The notes beneath the pieces are model-generated. The model did not search any database. It was not told where the DNA came from and saw only the letters and a list, made by a program, of their open reading frames with translations. From Allantophomopsis cytisporea (Eukaryota; Ascomycota; Leotiomycetes; Phacidiales; Phacidiaceae), in contig CP103036.1 in NCBI GenBank assembly GCA_024752435.1, positions 62,001-126,000 on the forward strand: DNA of 64,000 nt. Direction: 5' to 3'. Below are positions 1 to 11,942 of this stretch, in pieces. Numbering within the stretch: position 1 is the stretch's first letter; each line of letters begins with the position of its first letter. The position numbers were made by a program, and so were the translations under genes.

Positions 1-649
1 CAGCATCCCTGCTTTTTGTTCGGCTGCCTCGTACTTCCAGGTATTGCTGCGCTTACTAACCAAAAAGCAAACAAAGCTGATCAGGTCTGGCTTATTGCAA
101 CAATTCATGTATCTCACCCAGCCAATTCGGCAAACCTTTCTCATCTTCAGATTGTGCTGATATTACTCAGTTAATGTGACCCTACAGTGGTATCGACCCC
201 ACAATAGGAAAGTGCCCCGAGGCTGAGAGCACATGTTGTTAAAGTTGCTTTTAAAAATACGGTCAAGATTTTTATGAGTCCGTTACTCATCCGCTTCAAC
301 CTCCGCTATCTTTATTGATTGATCATTATTGATTGTGAACCCCAGATTTCTTGCTGCGGAATGATTACAAATGAAACCCTCGCAGGGGTTTCCCAAAGTA
401 TGCGCCCTAGTAATTCCATTGGTATACTTGATCAGCTCATGGGAAGTATCATTTAATTATAGTTTCCTTCAAGAATGGTGACTCCAGATTAGACAAAGTT
501 GACCGATTTGCTTTCGAGGTCAGAATCATCGCCCGTACTACATTTCGGAGAACATAATACATGATAGATATTCTCTGAACATTCTCGCACAAGTTATTAC
601 AGATTTTCTATTACTCGGTTGTCTGCTATCTCTCAACTGCATTGTTTCA
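1..649. other. Upstream intergenic region
   Basis: No coding region is supported here. The stretch is AT-rich non-coding DNA that presumably includes the promoter of the LysM/WSC/CBM18 gene starting at 650. I see no tRNA, repeat or recognisable element. Confidence 0.5.
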
Positions 650-3212
650 ATGCTTCTCTATATCTTTTTTGTTGCTTGCAACATATTTCCCACAGCGGTA
701 TTATGTCTTCAATTCAATATGTGGCCGTATATGGATCCAGATGCCTATGCTCAGGCCATGAGTGTTGACTCGACTTGTCTAACAGCATTGTAAGTCTTAT
801 AAGTTTGCATTTTAAGAAGAGAAAGAATATTAATCTACTCCGTAGAAATGCATCTTTGCCATGCCCTGAGCCATATCTGACCTTTGCCTCCGATGTCGAC
901 TTCTATTGGTGGGGATCAGATAATTTGACCCAGCTTTGTACCTCAGAGTGCACAAATGCTATTTCCTCTTGGACAAACTCAGTTATTGAGTCGTGTGGGG
1001 ATCAGAATGTGTTACTTGATGGATCATATGTCAAAGCACATACTCTCCCGTTGATGTATTCTCATGGTTATAACATCGCATGCCTTACATCAGATTCTGG
1101 AGACTTCTGTATGATAGAAAGACAGCAGTGGCAAGGTCAAGAAGCAGTCTCATATGCAGGCGATTACTGCCTGTATGATGATCCTGACGAAGACATGCCT
1201 GAATGTGCAGATAGCGATTTTGATCCAAACGTGGAGACTCCAGATATGACTCGAATGGCGAACTTATACCCACAAGATCTAGTAAGTATCCTCCAAAAAT
1301 TATTTGCCAATGACCTCGCTAATGAAGGTTTTATGAAAGCTATGCAGTGATTGCTTTCTCAAGACGTTCCACATACGTTTGCAATCGCCTTTCTTGCCTG
1401 TTGTAAATTATACGAATTATCTCCTCGATGAATGGGATGATATGCAATCAGTTTGCAGTACAACTATTCCTTTGACAACAGTTTCCTCGACCCTGTATGT
1501 GGGACCAGCTACTGCTACCACAGCGGGACCGGCGCGTCGACATGCTCAAATTACCTCAGCAGCGCGACTTGGCTCGAGGGCTGTTTCCGGCTATGACAAC
1601 TTGGGATGCTACACTGATGCTGATGAGCGTACTCTCCCGAATGACAACACTTCAGCAGACGATATGTCTCTTGAGACATGCGCTTCGTTTTGCTCTCAAG
1701 CAGGATATAATATTTTCGGCGTTGAGAATGGAAATGAATGCTGGTGTTCGAACACAATCAGCTCAAATGGCTCGCCCCAAGATTCATCTGATTGCAACGT
1801 AGCTTGTACGGGAAATTCTGCGGAGATTTGTGGAGGCAGCTGGGCAATCAATGTATACTCTGCAGCAGCATCGGCCACAGGTCCAGTCAGCACATCTACA
1901 TCGACTACTACAGCATCATCAGATCCAGCTTTTACGACTTGTCCAGGACAACTTGTCAATACAGCGGACGATGACGGCATCCCATACGGTTGTGAGGTAC
2001 TAGCTAGTAATTACAGCGTCAGTACAGGCGCGGTAATGCTTGCAAGCAACGATAACCTTTGCGATGTGGATACGCAGATATGTCTACCACTACCCTGCTC
2101 AATCGACGAAATTGGATTCACAGAAACTTGTACTAGCCTTGTAGATAAGTATTACACTGATGCGAATAACCTGACCCTAGCCCTATTTCTGTCTTGGAAT
2201 CCTGGTCTTGCTGGATTCTGTCAACGACCATTAGGCAGCCAATATGTCTGTACTGACCCTCCGGGCGGTGCCGTTGACTTAGATGTTCCTGTTTACAATC
2301 CAACTGGAACTACAGGCTATTATACAACAGCTAATCCGCCTCAACCAACGTCAACGGGTACTACGGACTCTTGCGGTCTATATTATAGCGTTGTAGCTGG
2401 GGATGTTTGCCAAACAATCTGTCTTCGATATGGCATCACCTTTGACCAGTTTAGAGCTATGAACACCCAAATCCTACCCGACTGTTCTAACTTGTGGATC
2501 GGCTATTCTGTAAGTATTCTTGCAAAATATCTTTCTTTTTCCAATATCTTCGAGAGTTCTTGAACATTTGCGAGATTACCAAACTCTTCTCCACTCAGCA
2601 ATGAAACTCCACTTTAAGTAGAACTTACTAACTCTCTAAACTACTAGTATTGCGTATATAATGTGACTTCACCTCTTGTCAGCGAAGACGGCTCTTGTGG
2701 CACAGAAAACAACAATGCTGTTTGCGAAGGCTCAGGTTTTGGTGACTGCTGTAACCAGTCCGGAACCTGCGGATCGGGTGACGCATATTGTACTAAAGAT
2801 GTGTGTCAGTCTGGGGCTTGTCTCAATGGAACATTGACCCCTGACGGTTCATGTGGTAAGTGAGAACCTATGTACAACTCTCTCTATGAAGTTAAGGTCT
2901 AACGACGGATTGATAAAACTTATAGGTCCTTCAAATAACTATTACGTGTGCAATGACGGTGATTGCTGTTCTATCTACGGCTACTGCGGTAGTACAGATG
3001 ATTTCTGTGGACCAGGAAACTGTTATTCCGGAGCATGCGATCCTGATGAAGGCGGGATTTCGGTTGATGGCTCATGCGGACCTTTATTTGCGGGAAATAA
3101 GACATGTACTGGAAGTCAGTTTGGATCATGTTGTAGTGTGTCTGGATACTGTGGCGATGGTGATGACTACTGCAAAGGATCAAATTGTTATTCGGGAGGT
3201 TGCTATTCTTAG
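650..3212 (+). CDS. Secreted LysM-WSC-CBM18 chitin-binding protein
   Basis: Predicted exons are 650-789, 846-1281, 1364-2509, 2648-2855 and 2926-3212, which join in frame to 738 residues. The start was chosen because the ATG at 650 opens a hydrophobic signal peptide ([19 protein letters not shown]) lying before the first intron. Domains in order: a Cys/Trp-rich N-terminal region (about 45-250) of the type seen in fungal multi-LysM proteins; a WSC domain (about 268-357, GCYTD at its start and C-WCS in its middle); a degenerate LysM-like module (about 438-485); a clear LysM (about 532-578, YYSVVAGD...[19 protein letters not shown]); then three Cys-rich hevein-like CBM18 modules (about 585-738) with [18 protein letters not shown] and CCSVSGYCG cores. 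All of these modules bind chitin or related glycans, so a secreted wall- or chitin-binding role is expected. No catalytic domain is visible. The family is known; the substrate and biological role are inferred. Confidence 0.87.
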
Positions 3213-3829
3213 CCATAAAATCTGTGTAGCACTATATATAGTTACTCAAAGAATAAGTCATTACTTCCAAAAGACAGTAGAAAACAATGAAGTTATTTAT
3301 TTGCGCAATGCTACTGGTCTCGTAGCATCTATCATTATAAGAATGCGAAGTGTGGTCTGTACATAGCCGCACGATAAGCTTCATGAATTAATATCATATA
3401 TTTAATACCATATATTTATTACGTAACACTTTAACCTGAATTTCTACCCAGAACTAAACCTTACTCTATACGAGAGAACAGATTTTACACAGTTCGTTGA
3501 AAGAAAAGTTCTATGGAAAGTGATTAAATTTAATTTGTTATCTCAACAATCTAATGCTTCTGTTTATTTATAGCTGACATTCTCTTGTTAGTTTCATTAT
3601 TCAGTACTCATTCGTTGTCAGCTTGGCACTACTGCAGTCAACGCTCTGTGGTACCAATTTAATCTATCGAAAGTAAGGACTCCAGACAGGTGGAGGATAA
3701 TAATGAAAGCGCCTCGGCTAAAGTTCCTTTTTTGTTTTCCCAGTTCGAAGATATAAAGGTCTGATGTCCCGCTGTGATAAAAATTATCAACAACTTACGA
3801 CTCTAACTTTTCATCAATCAAAGTTTAGG
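3213..3829. other. Intergenic, AT-rich
   Basis: This is the 3' flank of the chitin-binding gene and the 5' flank of the next hypothetical gene. It contains only short unsupported reading frames and no recognisable element. Confidence 0.5.
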
Positions 3830-5584
3830 ATGTCTTCACCAGCGAGCTCGACATCTATGTCGGAAGATATAATCCCAGAGCCCCTCAATATTGACCGATG
3901 CGTGACTTTACATGACACCATTGCAGCCTTGCACCTCTCATCACCTTATCTACACACCCAATGCCGTCTACAGAAGGATATTTGGACAATCCACAATGAT
4001 CCCGAAACCCTCGCTATCAGACACAGGCTCACACCAGAATTAAATAGCTATCTCTCTGCAATATCCGTTTACACCATCGCCGACGAAGTCCCAGACGAAA
4101 ACCAAACTTTTCGCAACGATCAACCAAATGATATGGGTCAAAAGGATCGTCGACCTCAAAAGCGACCTCGCCTCGGTGATCGTGCAACAGAACCATGTTT
4201 CACACCATCTCTTCGCTTTCCTAACCCACACCTACTCTTTCAATATGAAGAATGGCCGGTTGAAGATGAGCAAAATGACCAGATATTAGAACATACTGTC
4301 GTGTGCCTCTATTCATCCATCAAATCTAAAGGAGGCCTATTCTTCGACATGTCCTCCAATTTGTGTTGTTGGGCATCTGTCGAAGGGCCATCCTGGCCTC
4401 AGCGACCAAGAGAATGGGTTCCACTGGAACTGGCGCTAGAAAGATATCTGAGCTGCTGGGAGAGTGGAAGATATACCATGGCACCAGTGGACGAGGGATG
4501 CAGCTTTACCAAGCCATATGCAGAGAGTGTCCTACAACAGACATTGAATGAGTGGGAAGCGCTTCTGAATGCCGTTGAAAGTCAAATACCAGTCAACAAC
4601 AATCACCAGGAACAGAACGTAGCTGAAGGTCTTCAAGAAGGCGTGGGGTCCGTACCTCTGGAGAATTCAAGTTCTCAGCAATTCCTTCTCAATACCGAAG
4701 AATTACACGACACTGCTACTCTACAGCAACTAAACCTAATTCCCCCCCAAGAAGATGCGCACGAAGATGATCTCCAGCCTGATCTTAATCCTAGCTTCGT
4801 TGTGAAATTTCTGAGTCGAGCTCGACGACCCAGCCAGCCAAATTTGCGCATAGCTCCAGGAATCACCTACTTTCAGCTAGCTTCCATACGCGATAGTTTT
4901 CTTGCAGATGGTGAGCGTCTCCGCGAAGTGTTCAATCAGCGAGGGGATATAAACTACTGGTATGAACGACCGGTTCTACTCTTCCCTTATGTAAATGGGA
5001 AGATCGCAAGATGGGAGGAATGGCAACGTACAGGATTCGATAGTCTCTTGTTAGACAGGAGAGCTGGACTATATTTCTTTCCGCAAGTTGCTGCTGGATG
5101 GTTTGATGCTGTAAAGTTTGTGACTCAGCGTCCACTCGAGATCAAGGCTGGTGATGTCGCTATTAAGATCTGTCATGATGAGGATGAGGACGGAGACAAT
5201 GATGAAACAAGGGTCGGCGAGACCCACGAATTGAGTATTACGCTGGTGACGAGACCAGATCCTAGGAATGCTGCCAGATCCGATGATACCCTTGGGGATA
5301 CGCCCTCAGATCAAGATTCATCTTCAACTGAAGAGGAAGTTGACGAAACCGGATCTAAACGAGGAAACGATGTTCTATTCACTCATGATAACTTCTTCCA
5401 TTGTCCTTTTTTTGGGCAGCATAACGCTAGACTGATCGATGTGTTACACGCATGGAGAAGATTAATTGAGGATGGAGTTGTAACTGTCGGCCCAAATGGA
5501 GTCAATGAAACTATGGAAGATGTTTGGGAAGAGACCAGGAGTTTGAGGACTTTGAAGAGTTTTGACCTAGGAAGATGCTGGTGA
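3830..5584 (+). CDS. Hypothetical protein, 584 aa, acidic C-terminal third
   Basis: A long single-exon reading frame. An in-frame ATG also exists at 3764, but the one at 3830 (MSSPASSTS) is the likelier start because the extra 22 residues look like translated leader. I do not recognise the family. There is no signal peptide or membrane segment. A central Gln/Asn/Glu-rich linker (about 250-330) separates two globular parts. The C-terminal half contains aromatic-rich conserved-looking stretches (FVVKFLSRARRPSQPNLRIAPG, WYERPVLLFPYVNG) followed by an acidic run (HDEDEDGDNDE) and a Ser/Asp/Glu-rich segment. A nucleocytoplasmic location is plausible from composition but not shown. Length, frame coherence and lack of stops support a real gene. 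Confidence 0.7.
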   Translation: MSSPASSTSMSEDIIPEPLNIDRCVTLHDTIAALHLSSPYLHTQCRLQKDIWTIHNDPETLAIRHRLTPELNSYLSAISVYTIADEVPDENQTFRNDQPNDMGQKDRRPQKRPRLGDRATEPCFTPSLRFPNPHLLFQYEEWPVEDEQNDQILEHTVVCLYSSIKSKGGLFFDMSSNLCCWASVEGPSWPQRPREWVPLELALERYLSCWESGRYTMAPVDEGCSFTKPYAESVLQQTLNEWEALLNAVESQIPVNNNHQEQNVAEGLQEGVGSVPLENSSSQQFLLNTEELHDTATLQQLNLIPPQEDAHEDDLQPDLNPSFVVKFLSRARRPSQPNLRIAPGITYFQLASIRDSFLADGERLREVFNQRGDINYWYERPVLLFPYVNGKIARWEEWQRTGFDSLLLDRRAGLYFFPQVAAGWFDAVKFVTQRPLEIKAGDVAIKICHDEDEDGDNDETRVGETHELSITLVTRPDPRNAARSDDTLGDTPSDQDSSSTEEEVDETGSKRGNDVLFTHDNFFHCPFFGQHNARLIDVLHAWRRLIEDGVVTVGPNGVNETMEDVWEETRSLRTLKSFDLGRCW

Positions 5585-6183
5585 AGCAATGAAAATGGCG
5601 GAGTTAAATTATTGAGTGTTTGTTCTAGTCTACTGGTGAAAACAAGTCCTATTCTAATTCTATACTAATAGAGCTATTATCGTCTAGTGATTTAAATACT
5701 GAGTAGTATAGTACTAAAAAGTAGACTTAATGATTTAGCAATCCAATAGTTGTAAGTACTTCGCATCCGACCTTTTAAGGGAATTTACCTACCAATACGT
5801 ACGGCACACTAAATATATGCTTGTTGAGTAGTTTTTTAAGCCGGAGCTACTTGTCAGTCGGAGCAGTTCGTCAGCCGGAGCCATCGGTCGGCCGAAGACA
5901 TTTGTCAGCCGAAGGTATTGTCAGCGGAGAGTAAGAAAACGTCTCCTTCGGCGGTCAGATGAATAATCATCAGCCTGAGCTTAATTGATCGTGGAGTAAC
6001 ATAGAAGTATGGGTTTAATCAAGCAGTGACTTAGCGCCATTGCTTCTATTTAAGAAGACAGTATGTTACTCCTAGAGATTCAATCATCATCACTTGCATT
6101 AGAATCAACTACAGGAGTATCAATTCTCCTTCTCCACTCACTGTCCATACACATTAAGCTCCCGAATGCAACAATCCAGCAAC
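5585..6183. other. Intergenic with minisatellite, upstream of GST
   Basis: AT-rich 3' flank of the hypothetical gene, then the 17-bp minisatellite, then presumed promoter DNA of the GST. No gene is seen. Confidence 0.5.
5839..5935. repeat. 17-bp minisatellite, about 5.7 degenerate copies
   Basis: Six head-to-tail units with the core AGYCGGAGN5-6TTGTC start at 5839, 5856, 5873, 5890, 5907 and 5923. Units 1-4 are exactly 17 bp, unit 5 is 16 bp and unit 6 is partial. An inverted copy of the core (CCTTCGGC) lies at 5945-5952, so part of the array could form a hairpin. It sits about 250 bp upstream of the broken GST. Confidence 0.75.
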
Positions 6184-6840
6184 ATGTCTCTCAAGCCGAT
6201 CACTCTCTAGGGTCACGACAGCGGCCCTAACGCCTGGAAGGTGGCTATGGTTCTCGAGGAGCTCAACGTCCCTTATACACTTAAGATCATCGAATTTCCG
6301 GACATGAAGAAGGAACCGTACGTGTCGATCAACCCCAATGGCCGTGTGCCTGCAGTTGAGGACCCGAATACGGGCATCACACTTTGGGAGTCGGGCGCGA
6401 TCATCGAGTACCTGGTCGAAACATACGACAAGCAAAACAACCTCAGTTTTACTCCAGGCTCGAAAGAGTACTACGAAGCAAAACAGTGGCTACACTACCA
6501 GGTATCCGGCCAGGGCCCGTACTTTGGGCAGGCCGTATGGTTTACACTTTACCACCCCGAGATAATTCCCAGTGCTGTCGACCGTTACGTCAATGAGATC
6601 CGCCGCGTCTCGGGTGTCTTGGACCACGCCCTACAGGACAAGGAATTCCTTACCGGCGGCAAGTTCAGCTATGCTGATGCGGCGTTTGCCACGTGGTATG
6701 CCATTGCGTTCCTTTTCGCTGACAAGTTCAATCTCGAGACGGACTTCCCGGTCCTCAGTGCCTGGTTGGAGCGTATCAAGTCCCGTCCAGCTATTGCAAA
6801 GATCCTAAAGGACCGGGATGCGGCTATGAAGGCCGAGTAG
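6184..6840 (+). pseudogene. Ure2p-like glutathione S-transferase with nonsense codon 9
   Basis: Read from the ATG at 6184, codons 1-8 give MSLKPITL. Codon 9 is TAG (6208-6210), and the frame then runs open (GHDSGPNAWKVAMVLEEL) to 6840, 218 codons in all. The N-terminal thioredoxin-fold GST domain (NPNGRVPAVEDP, then ESGAIIEYL, which binds the gamma-Glu part of glutathione) and the C-terminal helical domain (WLHYQVSGQGPYFGQAVWF) are those of fungal Ure2p-like GSTs, which conjugate or reduce electrophiles with glutathione. In relatives a Tyr normally sits at the TAG position, so one base change breaks the gene. Restart at the ATG at 6247 would lose the first beta-strand and the active-site loop. 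No intron removes the stop. It is a recent pseudogene, a null allele or a sequencing error. Confidence 0.8.
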
Positions 6841-7228
6841 AAGCATATTGGGAGTCAAGAGAATTTGTCTAGTAGAATTCATTCTGCTACAGGGTCTGAG
6901 ATAGAGTATTAATAAATTATCAACGAAACAAACCGATCTCCATCGTGCCGAAATGATTATCAACATCTCTCTATTGAAAGCCTGCCAAATTGTACAGAGA
7001 AGGGACGGGAGCCGAAGTACCATCCTGTCACGATGCAGCAAGCCGTGAGCAAGAGTTACAAGGAAACTTGTAAGAGCGGCGGAGCAGTTTAAAAGGAAAG
7101 CCAACCTAGTGGTACCAACGGCCAAGATCGTTGTAGTCTAGTTCGACTGTGGTTTTGTTATTTTCTGACATTTAAACATGATACGAGTGGAAGGAAAGAT
7201 ATTTCATTGAGGAATACAACAAGAACTT
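6841..7228. other. Convergent 3' intergenic region
   Basis: The 3' flanks of the GST (plus) and the Zn2Cys6 regulator (minus) meet here. No gene or element is supported. Confidence 0.5.
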
Positions 7229-8936
7229 CTATTTGTTGTTTTCTTTATCCTTCACTATGTACAAAAATTGAGGAATATCCTCCCATTTTATATCTGCTAA
7301 AATCTTTCCAAATGGGAACCCTCTCTTATCCAACTCTTCGAATACATCTCTACACCATCTCTCCTCTCTATCTTCTCCGAGCTCTGAAAAGGCATGCATG
7401 GCATTTCGTAGAGGGAAGCACACATTCTGAGGACCCATGGTCTGTGTTTCTGGAGACAGAAGGTAGGGGATGGACCGTGCAATGAGGGTCGCTGTTGTGT
7501 GTATTTCTGACTGAAGGTGGACTTGGGGAAATTGATATAAAGAAGTTGAAGTCGAGGGTATAGAAGTAAGGTTGTTGTAGATTAAAAGAAGAGCTGCCCA
7601 GTAGAAGAGATGTATACGTGCGATTTCGAAACTTGGAAAATTAAGAGATGAGTCGGTCAATGGCAGTAAGTCGGATAGCGTCGCGGAGGCGATTTTTCTT
7701 GGTGACGTCTCCGAACGTATCGGCGTGGTTGATGAGTCCACAAGTTTAATATACCATGTACGAAGCTCACATTCGATAGCCCAAGATCTCGCACGTAGAG
7801 ATTCTATCTCCGTCGGTGAGGGTAATATCGCATTTGATGAGATAGTAAGTTCTGTTTGTTCAATGATACCGGGAATTCGGGCCATAATATCAAGAAGGTG
7901 GTGGAAGTCAGATTTCGGAATCCTTTGCCATGGGATAGTCAGCCATTCCTCATCTCCAAGGTAGCTTGATTTCCGTGTTGCCAAAGCATAAACAATCTAT
8001 AATCAATCAGTCGAATTAAGAGGAAGGACAAGGGATATATACTCCAGTGGGCCTGAAACCGAGGAAAAGTTGATGGCTCGATTCAGATATGTGCATTCCA
8101 GGACCACGCAGTTGAAAGAGTTGAGAAATTCCCTGGACATGACTTATCCATCCCCGTACATTCGAGCCGGATGTTTCAAGTACCTAGTCTCCATATCAGA
8201 ACGGACAGCTTCAACGAGTGAGATGGCCGAATGATTGGACTGACCTCGAAAACCAATAGAGTCATGCAGCTCGCGAGTGTTTGATCTTCAAAAATGAGAT
8301 TATCGCTCGACAGTATCGCTTGGATCCCTTCTAGCGCTTTTCCATAGACAGATATGCCCTCGTTTTGCAGCTCAACGTTCTGATGCTTTCTTCCTAGTCG
8401 GACTAAGCTCAAGGCTGTTATGGCGAGGGGAAGGGAGGTATTGTTTCCAAGATCACCAGTATTCTGAACCGTTTGGAGCCAAGTTACCGGGGGCTCCTGC
8501 TTAGCTTTTCCGCTTTGGGGTATGTAGTCAGATAAGAAGTGCTCGAATAGTTCAGATAAAGAGGTTAACACTCTTTTAGACTGCTCTAGGATTGACGACT
8601 TGGTTTTCAGATTTCTCGCCCCTTGCTTTGATTGGACCTCAATATGGTCGTATTCGATGAAAGACGGTTCCGTGATGGGATTCAATGGTTGCTTCCTCTC
8701 AATCAAGGTATCGCGATCCAATGCACTTAAGTTCTTGAAGTGCCTGTTTCGTTGATATCCAGTGCATTGTCGTTTGGATTTCGTACACTGGCTACAAGAG
8801 GGTCTGCCTTGATCACACTGCATCCAAGCTCCCAATTAATAACTTTCCTGGCGAAGCATAAGTAGTTTCTGCATACCTTGACTTTCCGTTTTCGACACGT
8901 GTTGCAACCTTGTGATTTCCCAGCCACACCTACCAT
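7229..8936 (-). CDS. Zn2Cys6 transcription factor with Fungal_trans_2-type domain
   Basis: Exons (minus strand) are 8936-8877, 8817-8245, 8183-8043 and 7996-7229, giving 513 residues. The introns are 46-61 bp. The Zn2Cys6 binuclear cluster spans residues 11-38 with the canonical C-x2-C-x6-C-x6-C-x2-C-x6-C spacing, and it is split by intron 1 exactly before the third Cys, so the reconstructed junction (RKRKVK/CDQGRPSC) is strong evidence for that intron. A linker follows, then an all-helical regulatory region (LASCMTLLVFEVLETSGSNV) typical of the Fungal_trans_2 family (PF11951). The protein should bind CGG-containing DNA and act in the nucleus. No clustered target genes are obvious; the neighbour is a YTP1-like membrane protein transcribed the same way. 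The regulon is unknown. Confidence 0.88.
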
Positions 8937-9334
8937 GTTTGCATTGTTACGAGTCTTGGGACAATTGTGAAAGGATATGGCAGCTGTCGAAAGGTTTTGA
9001 ATTTCTGATTGATAACAAGAGGAAGATGTTGAGATCGAAGTACATATATACACTGGTAGCCTTGCGTCCGAACTAGTCTTAGTTAGGAGACATCTTGCGA
9101 ATGTCAGCTTATGTGCGCGTTGATCGTCCCCACACCTTTCAGCGTAAAACCAATTAAACGGAAAGCCTTAAGATTCTCACCATGGGGCTTTACATGACGT
9201 ACTCGTGACTTGGTTGCTTTGGTTAACTCAGGTCTGATGTCACTTTAAAAGTCCAAAATTAAAATACACACGTAGCTGAGCATTTTCCTGAGTATGTGGA
9301 CAACGGGAATACAGTCAAGATAAATTGCAGGCAC
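8937..9334. other. Intergenic between Zn2Cys6 and YTP1-like genes
   Basis: Presumed promoter of the Zn2Cys6 gene and 3' flank of the YTP1-like gene. No gene is supported. Confidence 0.5.
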
Positions 9335-11275
9335 TCATTGAACCGGAACGACTCTGTCCCGCCACATCTCCTCCCTCTTCTCCGCCCAACCTTTAACCAA
9401 AAGAAGGAAAATAACCCACGCCATTAACGTCGTCGTGACACCCATAGTAACAGTTGCAATGACCATCGCATTGACACCGTTGTCAATCATAGACTGCACA
9501 GTGTCTCGGTTCTGTGACATCTCCACATCAGATTGATTCTTGACTCGGGAAATTGCAAGAGGGGTGGATAATATTACACTCGCCATAAGCATGAATCCCC
9601 CACAGATCAAGCAAAACGAGCAGACGAGCTCCGACGGTGGACGTGATGGGTACATCGAGGTTAGTGGAGATATTTGAAGGAGTAGATAACTGCAACATCG
9701 AGCTACTGATGCAGAAATGAGAAGGTTTCCGAGCTGTGTACATCAGCAAGGATTCTAAGGAGAGTAGGGAAGGAGCGGGAAAATACTTGTTTGTGCATCA
9801 TAGTTGATTCTGTGCTCATCTGGTGATGTCCACCAAGAGTCATTCCCAGGAGGAAGACAATCATCGCCGGAATCGGGTTTACTGAGATCCCTGATTGCGG
9901 TTGCAGATGTTTAGAAAGTTTGCCATCATGGGGTAGAGCTTCAGGATACGCCTTGACCAAACGACGAAGTGACTTTGACTCAACCATTAATCCGCACTGG
10001 AAGTTGGTTAGAAATTGTCCAATTTTTAGCTCTCCGGGGTCACCTACCAATCCGCCACCAATGAACAAAAGAGAGATAGCAACATGTTCGAAATCTTGGG
10101 GGATCCACGCTTCACCCCAAGCGGAAAGATGCTCCAAAAACACGTTCGTAATACCGTACAGGAATATGACGAAGCATTCAACCGTCTCCATTGATATCGA
10201 AGCAGTCCGCTTTGTCAGGTCGGAAGGTTTGAGATTCCAGGCCCATCCGAATTCAGCGAAACAGCCTATCCATCGACCGAGTGTAATGACCCCAAATCCA
10301 ACGAAAACTCCGCCTTTGATGAAATGTGCTAATCCATTGAAAATATGTTTCTCGTGCTGTTTCGTAAGTGTTAGTTAGTTGTCCAAGTATGCCGATCAAC
10401 ATACGCACGAATATCCCAGCCATTGTGACAATTCCTGTACAAATGGCGACAAAGCCAAGAATGAGCAGTCCTCGATCAACAATATCGAACCACATATCTA
10501 GGATCCGTACTAGTAGATTCGATCCGGAAAAGCTGGCCCACCACCGACTCCATGTCACAGGTTCATAGTATTCGTGCTCGAGTCTAGGATTGCAACGTAG
10601 GTGGATATCGAATGGCGTCTCGGAGTCAGTCTCAATAGAAGATTCCGATAGCTTGGGGTAAGGGGAGGCCGCTCCGGATGACGAACTTCTGCTCGGTTGA
10701 TTCGAAGCTTCCATATTGTGCTCCTCTTCCCTACTCATCTTCCTAATTGCTTCTGCGATAAATGGGACGCGTTCATATTTGGTCCCCGAATCCGATTTCC
10801 TCCCAATGGAATCTTTAACAATTCCAATAATGAAATGTACAAATATGAGAGCAGATAAGGCCCACCCAAGACCACTGTGCGAGGCTTTTGGGTATAGATC
10901 TGGAGTTTTGGAGTTATATGCCAAACCAAAAATCGTGCCGATGCCGTGAAGGCCGAGGAATGCGATCTGAGACGGATATCGGAGATTTGACTTTGCGACA
11001 CTGAACATGACGGCTAGCTTAAATGAATTCTCTGGACTACATTTGACTTTGGAGGGAAACATACAGAGAGGTAAAGCGCACACCCAACCAAGGAACATGA
11101 ATATGATGTGAACATAAAGTAGATTTGATGAAGTGTGTTCTCTGAAATAGCTTTCCGCTGAAATCGACGATGAAGATACATCATCATTGCTTGCGTCTAT
11201 AGGTGTGGCTGCCAGAGGAAGTACTTGAAATATCATCGCTGCTGCGACGTGGACATGAAAATGAGGCTGCCACAT
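9335..11275 (-). CDS. YTP1-like integral membrane protein (DUF2427 plus YTP1 C-terminal domain)
   Basis: Exons (minus) are 11275-10409, 10356-10048, 9996-9787 and 9733-9335, giving 594 residues. The first intron uses a GTGCGT donor, which restores the continuous family motif GIFHEKHIFNGLAHFIKGG. The second (51 bp) lies in frame and was recognised because its removal yields FIGGGLCGLMVESKSLR. The N-terminal half (DUF2427/cytochrome-b561-like, several membrane helices with His residues, e.g. VHIIFMFLGWVCALPL) is followed by a Ser-rich loop and the YTP1 C-terminal region with multiple helices ending in SRPPSELVCSFCLICGG and a cytosolic basic tail. YTP1 proteins are polytopic membrane proteins of poorly defined function in yeasts and moulds. 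The family assignment is confident; the role is not known. Confidence 0.86.
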
Positions 11276-11942
11276 CGTGCTGACAATAAAATCTTTCCGA
11301 TCTGATAGGTAGCTTTGTATAGGAAGTAGTAAAGAGCTAGAAGCACGAAGATATGTGAAACGATTTATGAGAGTGACTTGATGAAGGACAGAAATAAGTA
11401 CTTTATATACACATAGTCCTTCGCACTGTTGCGGTCATCTCGGATCCTTATCACCGCCAAGAACCACAATATCCTCGGGAATCGGTATCGAAATCTTCTT
11501 ACGTCTTTGTACACGTTGCTCCCATAATTTTTCGCATCTTGCAACTCCAAGAAGTATGTTTGTAATACGATATGACATCAGCTACACGGAAAGTCTTGCA
11601 AAACCGCGAGTGAGAATGGCTTCATATCCGTGAACCATCAGCGCTAAGCCCAGATGGGCGATATGTTGCGAGATAAATAGAAGGGGATAGGGATAGCAAT
11701 ATTATCATCAATAGAAAAATGAAGAAGTTGAAATTGCTAAGAGATATGAGGTGCAATGTCTTTACTGGAAACAATTGACGTACTATACATGTTCATTGAC
11801 GTCCTGGAATATTTTCTTGTACAGTTTCTCGATTTCCTTGTAGCCACAAAGCAAACGCCTCGACTATGAAATTGTCTGTTCCTCCTTTCGGAGACAGTTT
11901 ATCGCTCTGCTATATGTATCCATTATCCAATTGTATATTATA
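11276..11942. other. Intergenic, YTP1-like promoter side
   Basis: AT-rich DNA upstream of the YTP1-like gene and downstream of the kinase relic. The only short frame (11365-11550, minus) shows no family resemblance. Confidence 0.5.
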
